From JBCCDY01 sp039030555 (GTDB lineage: Bacteria; Bacteroidota; Bacteroidia; Cytophagales; Cyclobacteriaceae): a stretch of DNA of 64,000 bases. Below the pieces are notes generated by a model. It saw nothing but the letters and a program-made list of their open reading frames with translations, was not told where the DNA came from and made no database searches. Location: assembly GCA_039030555.1 (NCBI GenBank), contig JBCCDY010000007.1, positions 186,001 through 250,000 on the forward strand, read 5' to 3'. The translations under genes were made by a program, and so were the position numbers. This document shows positions 8,027 through 20,000 of this stretch, piece by piece; position 1 is the stretch's first letter; the number at the start of each line of letters is the position of its first letter.

Positions 8027-10711
8027 TTACAGACCGAGAGATTTAAAGCTTTCTTCAATAGCCTTGATTTTAGCCTCTGCATCTTTTTTCTTTTTCTTTT
8101 CGTTTTCCACAACCTGTTCGGGAGCATTATCAACAAAACGTTTATTGGAAAGCTTCTTTTCTACCGAATTCAGAAATCCTTTTTGATACTTCAAATCCTC
8201 CAGTAACTTCTTCTTTTCTTCCTCTACGTCAATTCCTTCTGTAAATGGAATGATAAATTCATCGGCCCCTATCAAAAATTTAATGCCTTGGCTATCTAAA
8301 TCAGTGTTACACTCAAAAGAGTCCAGGTTTCCTAACTTCTGAATGACAGCTTTGAACAATTCGTAGAATTCAGGCTGTTCGGTTTTACATCTAATTTCCA
8401 GACCTTCTTTAGGCGAAAGACCTTTAGCATTACGTGCATTTCTAACGGATGAAATGACTTCAAAGGCCTCTTCTGCTTTCTTGTTCAAGTTGGAATCACT
8501 TTCACCAGCTTCGGGCCATTCTGCCAAGGCTACAAATTCACCGTCTTTACGTTCGGTTATGGATTGCCATATTTCCTCGGTAATGAAAGGCATAAACGGA
8601 TGTAGAACCCTACATACTCTTTCGAAGAAATCGATTGATGAATCCAGGGTTTTACGATCTATTGGAGAACTATAATCCGGTTTAATTATTTCCAGGTACC
8701 ACGAGCAGAAATCTCCCCAAACCAGCTTGTAAGCAGTCATTAAGGCATCAGACATGCGAAACTTGCTGAAGTGATCTTCTAACTCTTTGAAGGCTTCATT
8801 AAATCTGGATTCAAACCACCGTATAGCTACCTGGGAAGATTCCGGTTGGTCGGAATCATCTACTTCCCAACCTTTAACCAGCCTGAAAGCATTCCATAGC
8901 TTATTGGAAAAATTCCTACCCTGCTCACAAAGCTTTATGTCGAACAATAGATCATTTCCAGCTGGCGAACTAAATAGCATACCTGTTCTAACTCCATCAG
9001 CTCCATATTTTTCGATCAGCTCTAAAGGATCAGGAGAATTCCCTAATGACTTAGACATCTTTCTTCGTAGGCCATCCCGAACCGTACCCGTCAGATAGAC
9101 ATTTTTGAAAGGCTTTTCATCCATGTACTCATAACCAGCAATGATCATCCTGGCAACCCAGAAGAAGAGGATATCAGGTGCTGTTACCAGAACTTCAGTA
9201 GGGTAGAAGAAACTAAGGTCTTTATTTTTCTCTTTGATGACTTTGCCATTTTCAGAATCAAAGCTTTCGTCGGAAAAACCATCAAATACGGAAATTGGAA
9301 AAAGCCATGATGAAGCCCAGGTATCCAGCACATCCTCATCTTGTTTGAGGTCTGTTTCTTTCAAGCTTGAATTACCTGATTTTTCGATGGCAAGCTCCAG
9401 GGCTTTATCGGCTGTTTCTGCCACTACAAAATCATTCCCCCCTTCGCCGAAGTAATAAGCCGGGATTCGCTGTCCCCACCACAATTGGCGCGAAATACAC
9501 CAGTCTCTGACGTTCTCCATCCAGTGATTGTAGGTATTCTTGAATTTCGAAGGGTATAATAGAATTTCATCTTCCATAACTACCTTATGAGCAGTACTGG
9601 AGATTTCTTTCATTTTAACAAACCATTGAAGGGAAAGCTTAGGTTCGATAACCGTTCCGGTTCTTTCTGAACGACCTATACGAGTAGTGAATGGCTTCTC
9701 TTCAACAATCAACTCAGCACTCTTAAGATCTTTGATGATCTGCTTTCGAATATCGAAACGATCTCTTCCTACATAGTCAGGTATTTCGCATTTTTCATTG
9801 AGTGTTCCGTCTAAATTGATGGTGTCGATAGTTTCTAACTGATGCCTCTGACCAATTTCGTAGTCATTCGGGTCATGAGCTGGCGTTACTTTTAAGCAAC
9901 CCGTTCCAAAATCAAGCTCTACGTAGTCATCACCAATGATCGGGATTTCACGATCTATAAATGGAACCAAGGCTTTTTTGCCAATCAAATGGTTGTTGCG
10001 TTCGTCTTTTGGATTCACGGCAATAGCGGTATCCCCCATTATGGTTTCTGGTCGCTGGGTGGCGATTACCACGAAATCATCAGAGTCTTTAATTTTATAT
10101 TTTATGGAATAGAGGAAAGACTGTTCCCCCTCTTCTTTATAGATCACTTCTTCATTGGATACTGCCGTTTTAGCCTCAACATCCCAATTGACCATTCTGA
10201 GTCCTCGATAGATATAACCTTTATTAAATAGGTCTATAAATACTTTGATTACTCCACTATAATATCCTTCGTCCATTGTGAAGGCCGTCCTTTTCCAGTC
10301 ACACGAAGCCCCGAGTTTTCTCAGTTGCTTAAGGATAATACCTCCGTATTTCTCCTTCCACTCCCAAGCATACTCCATGAATTCATCCCTGGAAAGATCA
10401 CTTTTTTTAATTCCTTTCTCACGGAGCATACGGACAACCTTGGCCTCTGTAGCTATGGAAGCATGGTCGGTACCCGGAACCCAGCAAGCCGCCTTACCTT
10501 CCATTCGTGCTTTTCTGATTAGGATGTCTTGAATGGTATTGTTTAGCATATGACCCATATGAAGAACGCCGGTCACATTGGGTGGAGGAATTACAATGCT
10601 ATAGGATTCTTTCCCCTCTTCTGGTTCAGCATGAAAAATATCATGAGAACTCCATGCTTCGTACCATTTTTCTTCTACTGATTCAGGTTTGTATTTGCTT
10701 GCTATTTTCAT
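8027..10711 (-). CDS. valS: Valyl-tRNA synthetase
   Basis: Class I aminoacyl-tRNA synthetase charging tRNA-Val (894 residues). HIGH motif: PPNVTGVLHMGHML near residue 45. KMSKS motif: RKMSKSLGNSPDP. The CP1 editing domain lies between them. The C-terminus carries the ValS coiled-coil arm, rich in Lys and Glu, including KNKRFVDNAPEQVVENEKKK. The ATG at 10711-10709 agrees with the conserved start MKIASKYKPESVEEKWYE. It is a single-copy housekeeping gene standing alone, with the toxin-antitoxin pair behind it. Confidence 0.97.
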   Translation of the reverse strand: MKIASKYKPESVEEKWYEAWSSHDIFHAEPEEGKESYSIVIPPPNVTGVLHMGHMLNNTIQDILIRKARMEGKAACWVPGTDHASIATEAKVVRMLREKGIKKSDLSRDEFMEYAWEWKEKYGGIILKQLRKLGASCDWKRTAFTMDEGYYSGVIKVFIDLFNKGYIYRGLRMVNWDVEAKTAVSNEEVIYKEEGEQSFLYSIKYKIKDSDDFVVIATQRPETIMGDTAIAVNPKDERNNHLIGKKALVPFIDREIPIIGDDYVELDFGTGCLKVTPAHDPNDYEIGQRHQLETIDTINLDGTLNEKCEIPDYVGRDRFDIRKQIIKDLKSAELIVEEKPFTTRIGRSERTGTVIEPKLSLQWFVKMKEISSTAHKVVMEDEILLYPSKFKNTYNHWMENVRDWCISRQLWWGQRIPAYYFGEGGNDFVVAETADKALELAIEKSGNSSLKETDLKQDEDVLDTWASSWLFPISVFDGFSDESFDSENGKVIKEKNKDLSFFYPTEVLVTAPDILFFWVARMIIAGYEYMDEKPFKNVYLTGTVRDGLRRKMSKSLGNSPDPLELIEKYGADGVRTGMLFSSPAGNDLLFDIKLCEQGRNFSNKLWNAFRLVKGWEVDDSDQPESSQVAIRWFESRFNEAFKELEDHFSKFRMSDALMTAYKLVWGDFCSWYLEIIKPDYSSPIDRKTLDSSIDFFERVCRVLHPFMPFITEEIWQSITERKDGEFVALAEWPEAGESDSNLNKKAEEAFEVISSVRNARNAKGLSPKEGLEIRCKTEQPEFYELFKAVIQKLGNLDSFECNTDLDSQGIKFLIGADEFIIPFTEGIDVEEEKKKLLEDLKYQKGFLNSVEKKLSNKRFVDNAPEQVVENEKKKKKDAEAKIKAIEESFKSLGL

Positions 10712-11041
10712 TATTGAATGGTGGTTCTAAATTAAAAATGATCTCCATTCACCCGACTTGATCAGATGTAAGATTTATTGTCCTTTTGTAAAGTTTGCAA
10801 AAATGTAGAAGTGATTCGGTTTTAGAAAATATTAAGAGGCTAAAACCCCTTCGGAGTTATAATTTTTTGAAAATCAGTGTGTTAAAATTTAACAGTTATG
10901 AAATTGTTATCGATAGTTTAACGGAGTATCTATTTTTCCAATATCGGTAACCTTTCTTTAAAGATATCTTAACTGTTTCTATCCTTCCAGGGAACAGCCC
11001 TCATGTAATTTTACCAATCCAGAAATAATACTGGAAGAGCT
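10712..11041. other. Divergent intergenic region between valS and the giant T9SS protein
   Basis: These 330 bases hold no convincing ORF and must carry divergent promoters for valS (minus) and the giant gene (plus). A 6+1+6 palindrome, GTTAAAATTTAAC, lies at 10881-10893. A TATTTTTC string at 10931 differs by one base from the TAnnTTTG -7 box, with TTG 24 bases upstream, which is longer spacing than usual. GGAAGAG, nine bases before the ATG at 11042, is one of the few Shine-Dalgarno-like strings in this window. No clear riboswitch fold was recognised. Confidence 0.4.
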
Positions 11042-14000
11042 ATGCTTAACTCAGATTACCCAAAAAGTGTACACACGAAAATAACCCTTATGATGATGAA
11101 TTTTACTAAAAAAACAGGATTTGGAGCGCTGTTTATTCTGCTCCTGGGAATGCTGCCTCTGGTTTCGGTGGGGCAAACAACTTTGCTTAGTGAAGATTTT
11201 GAAGATGCTACTTTAAATTATTCACCAATTATTACTGAATTCAGTGATGACGCTGGTGATTATTTCGGAAGAGTCGCTAGTGATGGAATAACGATTGGTA
11301 CTTTTGTAGAATACACAAATTTACAGGGATCAGGTTTTTTTGGAGCGCAGGATACTGATGGAGATGGAAATCCTAGTTCTGTCTCTATAGCTTTATCTCA
11401 AATAGATATTAGTGGGTTAACAGATTTCGAGATTTCGCTTTTTATAGCAGAAGACCAATCTACTGATGGTAATGAAGATTGGGATGGTGATACTCAATTC
11501 TTAGTAGAGGCTTCAATCGATGGAGGAGCCTTTTTTAATGTATTTGCAATAGAAGCCGAAGGAGGGACTAATACGGTTCCAAGGGTAGATACAGATTTTG
11601 ATGGTATAGGGGATGGAGATGAAATTACCGCTGAGTTTACGGAATTTTCCGCTTCAATAACTGGCAGTGGTTCAACCCTCGATATAAGAATTTCTTTTAA
11701 TGAGTTGGAAGCTGGTGATGAAGACATAGCTATAGATAATATTGAAGTAACTGGATCTACAGCTATGCCAGCTGTTAGGCTTGTTTCCATTGACCTAACT
11801 ACAGAGTCTATTACTTTGGAGAATTTTGGAACTACTGCAGATATCTCAGGCTATTTTATTTGTTTAGGCCCAGGTCAATATGCACAACTTACCGGCTACG
11901 ATGGAATAATGACCGGTACAACATTATCGTCAGAGTCTAGTATTGCCATTGATCTTACAACTGGGCCAGCTAATGTTAATGAACTTAATGGACCCAATGG
12001 AGAGATTGTTCTTTTTACCACTAATACTGACGGAGTTAATACAGGAGGAGCCTTTTTTGGTTCAACTACAGATCCTAATTTATTAGTTTCTTATGTTCAA
12101 TATGGAGCAGGTAATGACACAAGAGCTCAACAAGCTGTAGATGCTGGTCGTTGGGACGATGTAGAAAATTTTGTTTCCGGAACCGCTCCTTATTTGTTTA
12201 CCGGAATGGGAGATGATTTTGGATCTGACTTTTGGATTTCATCTGATCCTGCATCAGTAGAAATAGATACTGAGGAATTGGTAGAAGCTTCATTGGATGG
12301 AGCAGAGGTAACATTGGAACTTGAAAATGATGCATTCGCAGATGACTCTTTTGAATTAGATAATTTCACTTTAAATGGAGCCCCGGACGGTCTTTCAATC
12401 GAAAATATTGAGCTAGATGATTTAGATGCTATTCTAACAATGGCATATAATGGAGGAAATTTTGATGAAAACATTTCAGGTTTTAGCATTACGGTAGACG
12501 GCGAAGAGCTTTTCGGTTCAGTTGATTTAACAACCTCTGATTTTACAATACAAGCTGTTCAGGAAGAAAACGTAAGCATGTCTTTCACTGACGTACTTGA
12601 AGGCCAATTATTAGGAAGGTTTCAGGTTGGTAGTCCAGTTGATGTTTTTGATGAGAGTGCTGCAGAAATCGCTGCTTTTGACCCTCAAACAAACAGGCTC
12701 TTTTTTACAGATGGAGATAGTGATGTCATTCGTGTTTTGGATATCTCAAACCCAATGACTCCTACAGAAGTTGCTGGAAGCCCGGTTGCTTTAGCTGGGG
12801 GACCAAATAGTGTTGCAGTTAATAGTTCTCTAGGAATATTCGCAGTTGCAGTAGAAGGTGACGAAGTAGATGATAACGGAGTGGTGCAGTTTTTCAATAC
12901 TTCAACGCTTGCTCAAGTTGGTTCAAATGTAACAGCTGGAGTCCTTCCTGATATGTTGACGTTTACTCCTGATGGGACAAAAGTTTTGGTTGCAAACGAA
13001 GGCGAACCGAATGATGATTATACGATTGATCCCGAAGGGAGTATAAGTGTAATTACGTTGCCGGCTGATTTATCCACACTGAGTGACACAGATGTCACTC
13101 AAGTTTCGTTAACTTCTTTGAATGGTATGGAAGCTACATTTGCTGCTCAGCAAGGAAGAATTTTCGGTCCTGGGGCTACAGTTGCACAAGACTTAGAGCC
13201 TGAATTCATTGCCATCACACCTGATAATAATACCGCTTTCGTTGCTTGTCAGGAGAACAATATCATGATTGTACTTGATATATCAACTACAACTCCTTCT
13301 ATAACGGATGCATTTGGTTTAGGCCTTAAAGATCATTCAGTCGCCGGTAATGGACTTGATGCAAGTAATGATGATAATGCAATTAATATAGCCAGATGGC
13401 CGGTTTTCGGTATGTACCAACCAGATGCGATTGCAGTTTATAATGATGGTGCAAGTAATTTCATCGTAACAGCCAATGAGGGTGACGGAAGGGAGTATGA
13501 GGGAACTCCTGGTTTTGTTGAGGTTGAAAGAGGTAATGATTTTGATTTGAATCCGGCTAACTTCCCAGATGCAGATGCTTTGCAGCAAGAAGCTGCACTC
13601 GGGCGACTTGAAGTTACAAACGTAAATGGAAATGGTGGAGATGATGAGTTTGAAGCGTTATGGTCTTTCGGAGCTCGTTCATTTAGTATTTGGGACGAAT
13701 CTGGTAATCAAATTTGGGATAGCGGTAATCAGTTAGAAGTATTAACAAGGATGAGAAATCCAGAAATCTTTAATACTACTAACTCTGAAAATAATTTCGA
13801 TAACAGAAGTGATGATGGAGGTCCTGAACCCGAGGGTGTTACTCTTGGTGAAATAAATGGCAGAACATATGCTTTTATAGGACTTGAACGTATAAGTGCA
13901 GTTGCTATTTATGACATTACTGATGAAACGGCACCTACTTTTGCAGGTTACTTAATTAATAGGGATGGTTCTGTAGACCTAGATGAAGATAACCCAACAG

Positions 14001-17000
14001 AAGAAGCTCTTGCTCAAGTTGGAGATTTAGGTCCTGAGGGTTTGGTTTTTATTCCTTCTGATTTAAGTCCTAATGGAGAAAACTTATTAGTAGTAACAAA
14101 TGAAGTAACAGGTACTGTGGCTATTTGGCAGGTTGGAGAAGTTCCTCTACCAGCTGGGCCGATCACAGCTATAAACGAGGATTTTGACGATGCTTGCCCT
14201 GAGGGTTTGCCAGAAGGGTGGTCAATATTTAATACCGATAATGAATTAGCAGGCTGCTCTGACCCTGAAGATGGTGACTTTATTGAGTTTTCCGGCTTTT
14301 CTGCTGGAGCAGGTGAGTCTTTCCTTCTAACTCCACAATTAGATTTAACGGAAGGACGCTTCATTTTAAACTTCGATTACGAAAATGAATTCGGAGGGCC
14401 AGACCCTGAAATTTTAGTGTCCACAGATTACCCTGGAACTGGGGATCCAAGAAATTTCACATTTACTAATTTAACTGAAGCGACAGCTATTTTTGCTACA
14501 CAAACATCAGGTGACGCTTTTGAAAACTCTGGTGATATCGATTTATCTGATATAACTAGTGAGTCAGTAACTATTGCATTTGCCTATGAATCATTAGGTT
14601 CCGGTGGAGGAAATAGTTTGAGGATAAGAGTAGACAATATATTTATAGGTCAGTCTGCCTTATTTGTTGATGCTAATTTCGATGATACTTGTCCCGAGCT
14701 CCCAGAAGGCTTTGTTGAGTTCAATGAAAGTTTAGACTTGATATCATGTGGTGGAACTGATGACCAATTCATAGATTTCAATGGCTTCGGAGTAGGTGCT
14801 GGAAGAAGCTGGTTAATTACTCCTATAGTTGATTTTTCTGCACCTGAGATATTTATAAGTTTTGAATATTTAAATCAATTCGGTGGTCCTGCACCAGAGA
14901 TACTGTTTTCTACTGATTATCCTGGTTCTGGTGACCCTAATGGATTTACGTTTACAAGTATTCCCGAACTTGAATCAATCGTTGGTACGGGCACAGATGG
15001 CGCATTCCTGCCAATAGGTGATATCGATTTGTCTTTTATAGGAGAAGAAGCAGTTATTGCTTTTAGGTATACTTCTGAGGGTCCAGGTGGTGGCCAAAGT
15101 CTCAGATACAGAATAGATAATTTAACAATTGGACTTCCTGTATCGATAGAACCTGCTGGTGACAGAACGATTTCTGAAATACAAGGAGCTGGCCTTGAGT
15201 CACCTTTTGTAGGAGCTCCTGTTTCTACTAGTGGAATTGTGACAGCAATATTTGATGGTAATGAACCTTATACCGGAGCCGGGTTCAACTCAAATCTGGG
15301 AGGGTTTTTTATTCAGGATTCAGGTGATGGTGATCCGATGACTTCTGATGGTATTTTTGTTAGTGCTGCTCAGTCAGATTTAGGAGTATTCTTAAATGTA
15401 GGGGACGAGCTTAGCCTGAATGCAGTTATACAAGAAATATTTGGTCAAACGGTTCTAACCAGTGTAACTGATATAGTAGTTGAATCTACTGGTAATGATC
15501 TTCCGGAGGCAGTGGAAGTTGACCTTCCGGTTGCGAACGCGGAAGACTTTGAGCGCTGGGAAGGCATGTTGGTTACCGTAATTGATGAGCTGACCGTACA
15601 AGAAAACAGGAATATTGATAATTTCGGTGAGTTAAGACTTGGCGAAGGAGGAAGATTCTTACAGCCTACCCAAGTAATTGATGTTAATAATGACCCTGCT
15701 TCAGGAACTTCAATCCAGGGAAGTAGCAACGTCGGAGCAATTTTAGATACTTTTGATGAAATAGCTAGGCGTACCATCTTTTTAGATGATGCAAGAGCAG
15801 GTTCTAATAATATGCCTATACCTTATCTAGATGGTAATAACACAGTTAGAGCTGGATCAACTGTAACCGGACTAAGTGGAGTTCTAAATTTTGACTTCGG
15901 GGCATACAGAATACAGCCTACGGAAGAGCCTACTATTAACTTTGCAGCTAGACCATCAGTTCCTGACGTAAACCAGGAAGGGGATCCTACCTTGAAAGTG
16001 GTAGCATTCAACGTATTGAACTACTTTAATGGAAATGGTGATGGAACTGGATTCCCAACCTCAAGGGGTGCGGGAACCTTTGCTGAATTCCAGGATCAAA
16101 CAGCTAAAATTGTTTCGGCTATTGCAGAACTAAACAGTGATGTCGTCGGTCTTACTGAAATTGAAAATGATGAAGATGAGGAAAATCAGTCTGCCATAGA
16201 AGATTTGGTGGCAGCCCTTAACGCTCAACTAGGAGCTGGAACTTACGACTTCATTCCAACAGGAGTAATTGGAAGAGCTAACGGAACTGCCGATGAAATT
16301 AAGGTGGCATTCATTTACAAGCCGTCTACAGTTGAAGCCGTTGGAAACCACGCAATATTGAATAACGAATTCGATCCGGCATATATTGATACTCAAAATA
16401 GACCGGCTTTAGCGCAAACTTTCAGGGAGATTGCTTCTGATGAAATGTTTACTGCGGTTGTAAACCATTTCAAGTCTAAAGGTTCTGATTGTGATGACCC
16501 TGACTTCGATTTTGAACTAGAAGATCCTGATTTAGGTGATGGTCAAGGAAATTGTAATCGTACTCGAACAAGCGCAGCTTTAGTGCAGTCAGAGTGGCTA
16601 ACAACTGACCCCACTGAAATGGGTGATCCTGATTTCCTGGTTATTGGAGATTTGAATGCTTACGCACAGGAAGATCCTATTGATGCTTTTAGGTCTACTG
16701 GATTTAGATTACTAAGTACAGAGCCCGATTCCAGTTACTCGTTCATTTTCGATGGAAACTCAGGAGCCTTAGACCATATTTTAGCTTCTCCAACCATAAG
16801 TGTCCAAGTGACAGGTTCCCAAACATGGCATATTAATGCCGATGAGCCAGATATTTTGGAATATGATGGAGATTCGGATTTCTTTAGTCCAAACGCGTTT
16901 AGATCATCCGATCACGATCCATTAATTGTTGGATTAGCGCTTGATAATACCATCGCCCCTCCACCAGTTGGTGATACACTTGCACTTTCTTCTCAGATCA

Positions 17001-20000
17001 GTAGCAGTGTTGACGATGCTGAGGAAACCAGTGCAGGGGACCTTATCGATATTACTTCCTCTGACTTGGAGATAGTAGATGATGATTTTAGGGGTGCCGG
17101 TCAAATTGTTGGTTTAAGATTCAACAATATTGGTATTCCTCGAGGAGCAACAATAGTTTCGTCGAATATTAGATTCACTGTTGATGAGATAGATGCGATA
17201 AAAAATACGGAAGAGATCGATCTGGAGATTTTTATTCAGGACAATTCATCACCAGATCCATTTAGCGATACACCGGGAAATATTTCAGGTAGAAGCTACC
17301 TCGAGAATACAGTAGAATGGTCTCCCAATGTTTGGGCAGAAGTTGGAGATTCCGGAGATGATCAGACAACACCTGATCTAACAGGTCTCGTTCAAGCCAT
17401 TATTGATAGAGAAGACTGGGTCGCAGGTAATTCAATTGTATTTAGCATTCAGGGTTCTGGTGTTAGAACGGCAGAATCTTTTGATGGTGATGAGTCTTCT
17501 GCTGCTATCTTGAGCATAGAATTCGAAGACCTTGGACCACAAGCTCCTGTTCTCGTAAGAGAAATACCTGATATAACAACTCGTGTCAATCTTGGAATAA
17601 ATCTAGATCTAAACCCATTCTTTGCAGATAGTGATAGTCGGATTCTTTTTAACGTAGAAGATGCTTCTACAGGAATGATCCCAGGCGAGTTGACTTTGGA
17701 AAATGGTATCCTTACTGGTTTCTTCGCTGCGGCGGCTGAACTTACTCTAATTGCACAGGCAACAAGTTTCGGTGATACGATCTCAGATGAGTTTAATATT
17801 ACAATTGAAGAGGCTCCTGCTAACTCAGTGCTGTCTCTTGCTATTTTCCATAACAACGATGGTGAGTCTACTGTACAACCAGAACAAGTCGTTATTAATG
17901 GAGAGGAAACTCTTGCTGCAGGTGCTGGTCAATTTGTTCAAACATTGAATGAGGCAAGGACAGAAGCCGCAAGTGCTAATTTCGAATCAATCATGTTGTC
18001 TTCAGGAGATAATTTCTTGGCAGGAATAACTTTTAATATAAGTCTTCAAGATGGTATTTTCTATGACGCCCTGTTATTAGACGCAATTGACTATGATGCA
18101 ATAACTTTAGGTAATCACGATTTTGATTTCGGTACCGATATTCTTGCGGATTTCATTAATTCATTCGAAACAAATCAAGCGCCTTATTTGAGCGCTAATC
18201 TGACTTTTGAAAATGAACCTAGATTAGATTCCCTAGCATCTGCTGATAGAATTTTACCCTCTACTGTGGTAAATAGAGGAGGACAAGATATCGGTATTAT
18301 TGGATTGACCACTCCAATATTAGCTAGTATTTCTAGCCCAGGGAATACTACAATTGACCAAGATGTTCAGACGATACTTCAAGATGAAGTAGATGCTTTA
18401 GAAGGAGAGGGCGTGAATATCATTATTCTTTTAAGTCACTTGCAGGGTATTGATGAGGATACGGCCTTAATAAGAAATATTACTGGTGTAGATGTTGTAA
18501 TTGCCGGTGGAGGTGATGAATTGCTTTCAAATAATCCAGTTATAGGTAATCCGTTCAATTTACCTGTTGAAGGAGAGTATCCTGTTGTTTCACAAGATGC
18601 TGATGGTAATGATGTGTTCTTTGTAACTACTGCTGGTAACTACAGGTATTTAGGTGATCTAAAGCTCGATTTTGATGCGGATGGAAACGTAATCGAAGTA
18701 GTTGAATCCAGTGACGTAAGGTTGATTGTTGGGGATGCGGATTCTACGATAGTGGAGGAGATAGAGGTTCCTACTTTACCTATACCTCAAGTTTTGGCTA
18801 CTTCAGTTTTCGATTTAGATGCTAGAAATACTACCATTCGTACAGGCGAAGGTAATTTAGGTAATCTTGTAGCCGATGCTTTACTTTTCCAAGCTCGAGA
18901 AAATGCAAATCTTTTTGGAGTAGGAACTCCTGACATAGCTCTTCAAAATTCAGGTGGTATTAGAACCAATGTGTTGTTGCCTGCTGGTGATCTAACAGAT
19001 GTGGATTTATTTAATATCACACCTTTCAATAATCAAGTTTCTGTAATTGAGGGTGTTACAGCCACTCAGTTGAAAGCTATAATGGAGCGCGGTGTCTTTG
19101 AGGCTCCCGGCGCTAATGGTGTATTTCCTCAGATATCAGGGTTCGAAGTTGAGTACGATGTTTCTCAACAAGCACAAGTTCAAGATAATATGGGTATTAT
19201 AACCACTCCTGGGGAAAGAGTTTTCGCAATCACATTGATTGAAGAAGACGGAACGAGAGTTCCTTTAGTTGAAAGAGGGCAAGTTGTAGATGGAGCGCCA
19301 ACGGTCAATATGATTTCGAATGATTTTACCTTCGATGGAGGAGATGGTTATCCATTCGAACAGTTAGGGCTAACAAGTTTCACGACTTTAGGAGCTACTT
19401 ATAATCAGGCTTTTGTTAATTACATTACATCACCAAATGGATTAAACGGGGTTGTGGATTCATCTGCTTACAATCCGGCTAACCTTCCTATAAGATTGAT
19501 TCCTGGTACCGCGACGGCTAATAGTGCTCCTACTGTTGCTAACCCCATTGCTGACATCGATCAATTTTCTGGTTTCGGTACAGAAACTGTTGATTTGAGT
19601 TCTGTTTTTACAGATGCAGATGGTGATGCTCTAACCTTAAGTGCTGCTTCGAGTGCCACAAATGTGGTTAGCGTTGCAGTAGCCGGAACAACTTTAACCA
19701 TAACTGAGGCAGGTACTGGCTCATCTGAAATTACGGTAACTGCTGTTGATGGATTTGGTGGTACAGTATCTGATGTATTTACTGTTACGGTAAGCACGCT
19801 CACAGGAATAGAAGATCTATTATTAGAAAGTCTTGAAATCTTCCCTGTTCCTACATCCGATGTACTATATATCCGATTAGGTATTGTTTCTGCATCAGAA
19901 ATTAAATTGATATCTCTAACGGGTCAAGATGTTATCGTAATGGCCCCTGGAAATGGAAGTAATGTACAATTGGATTTAAGATCAGTTGATAATGGAATTT

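Noticed and set aside
8000..8206. Plus-strand ORF at the valS 3' end
   Set aside because: It is antisense to the ValS coiled-coil arm, with Phe/Leu-rich composition that mirrors Lys/Glu codons.
10881..10893. Palindrome GTTAAAATTTAAC as an operator of the giant gene
   Set aside because: Short AT-rich palindromes are expected by chance in this composition and there is no repeat of it nearby.
11494..17856. Several minus-strand and +2-frame ORFs of 60-135 codons within the giant gene
   Set aside because: They are antisense or frame shadows of a continuous 3007-codon frame, with Ser/Pro-rich composition produced by the Gly/Asp/Ser-rich sense protein.
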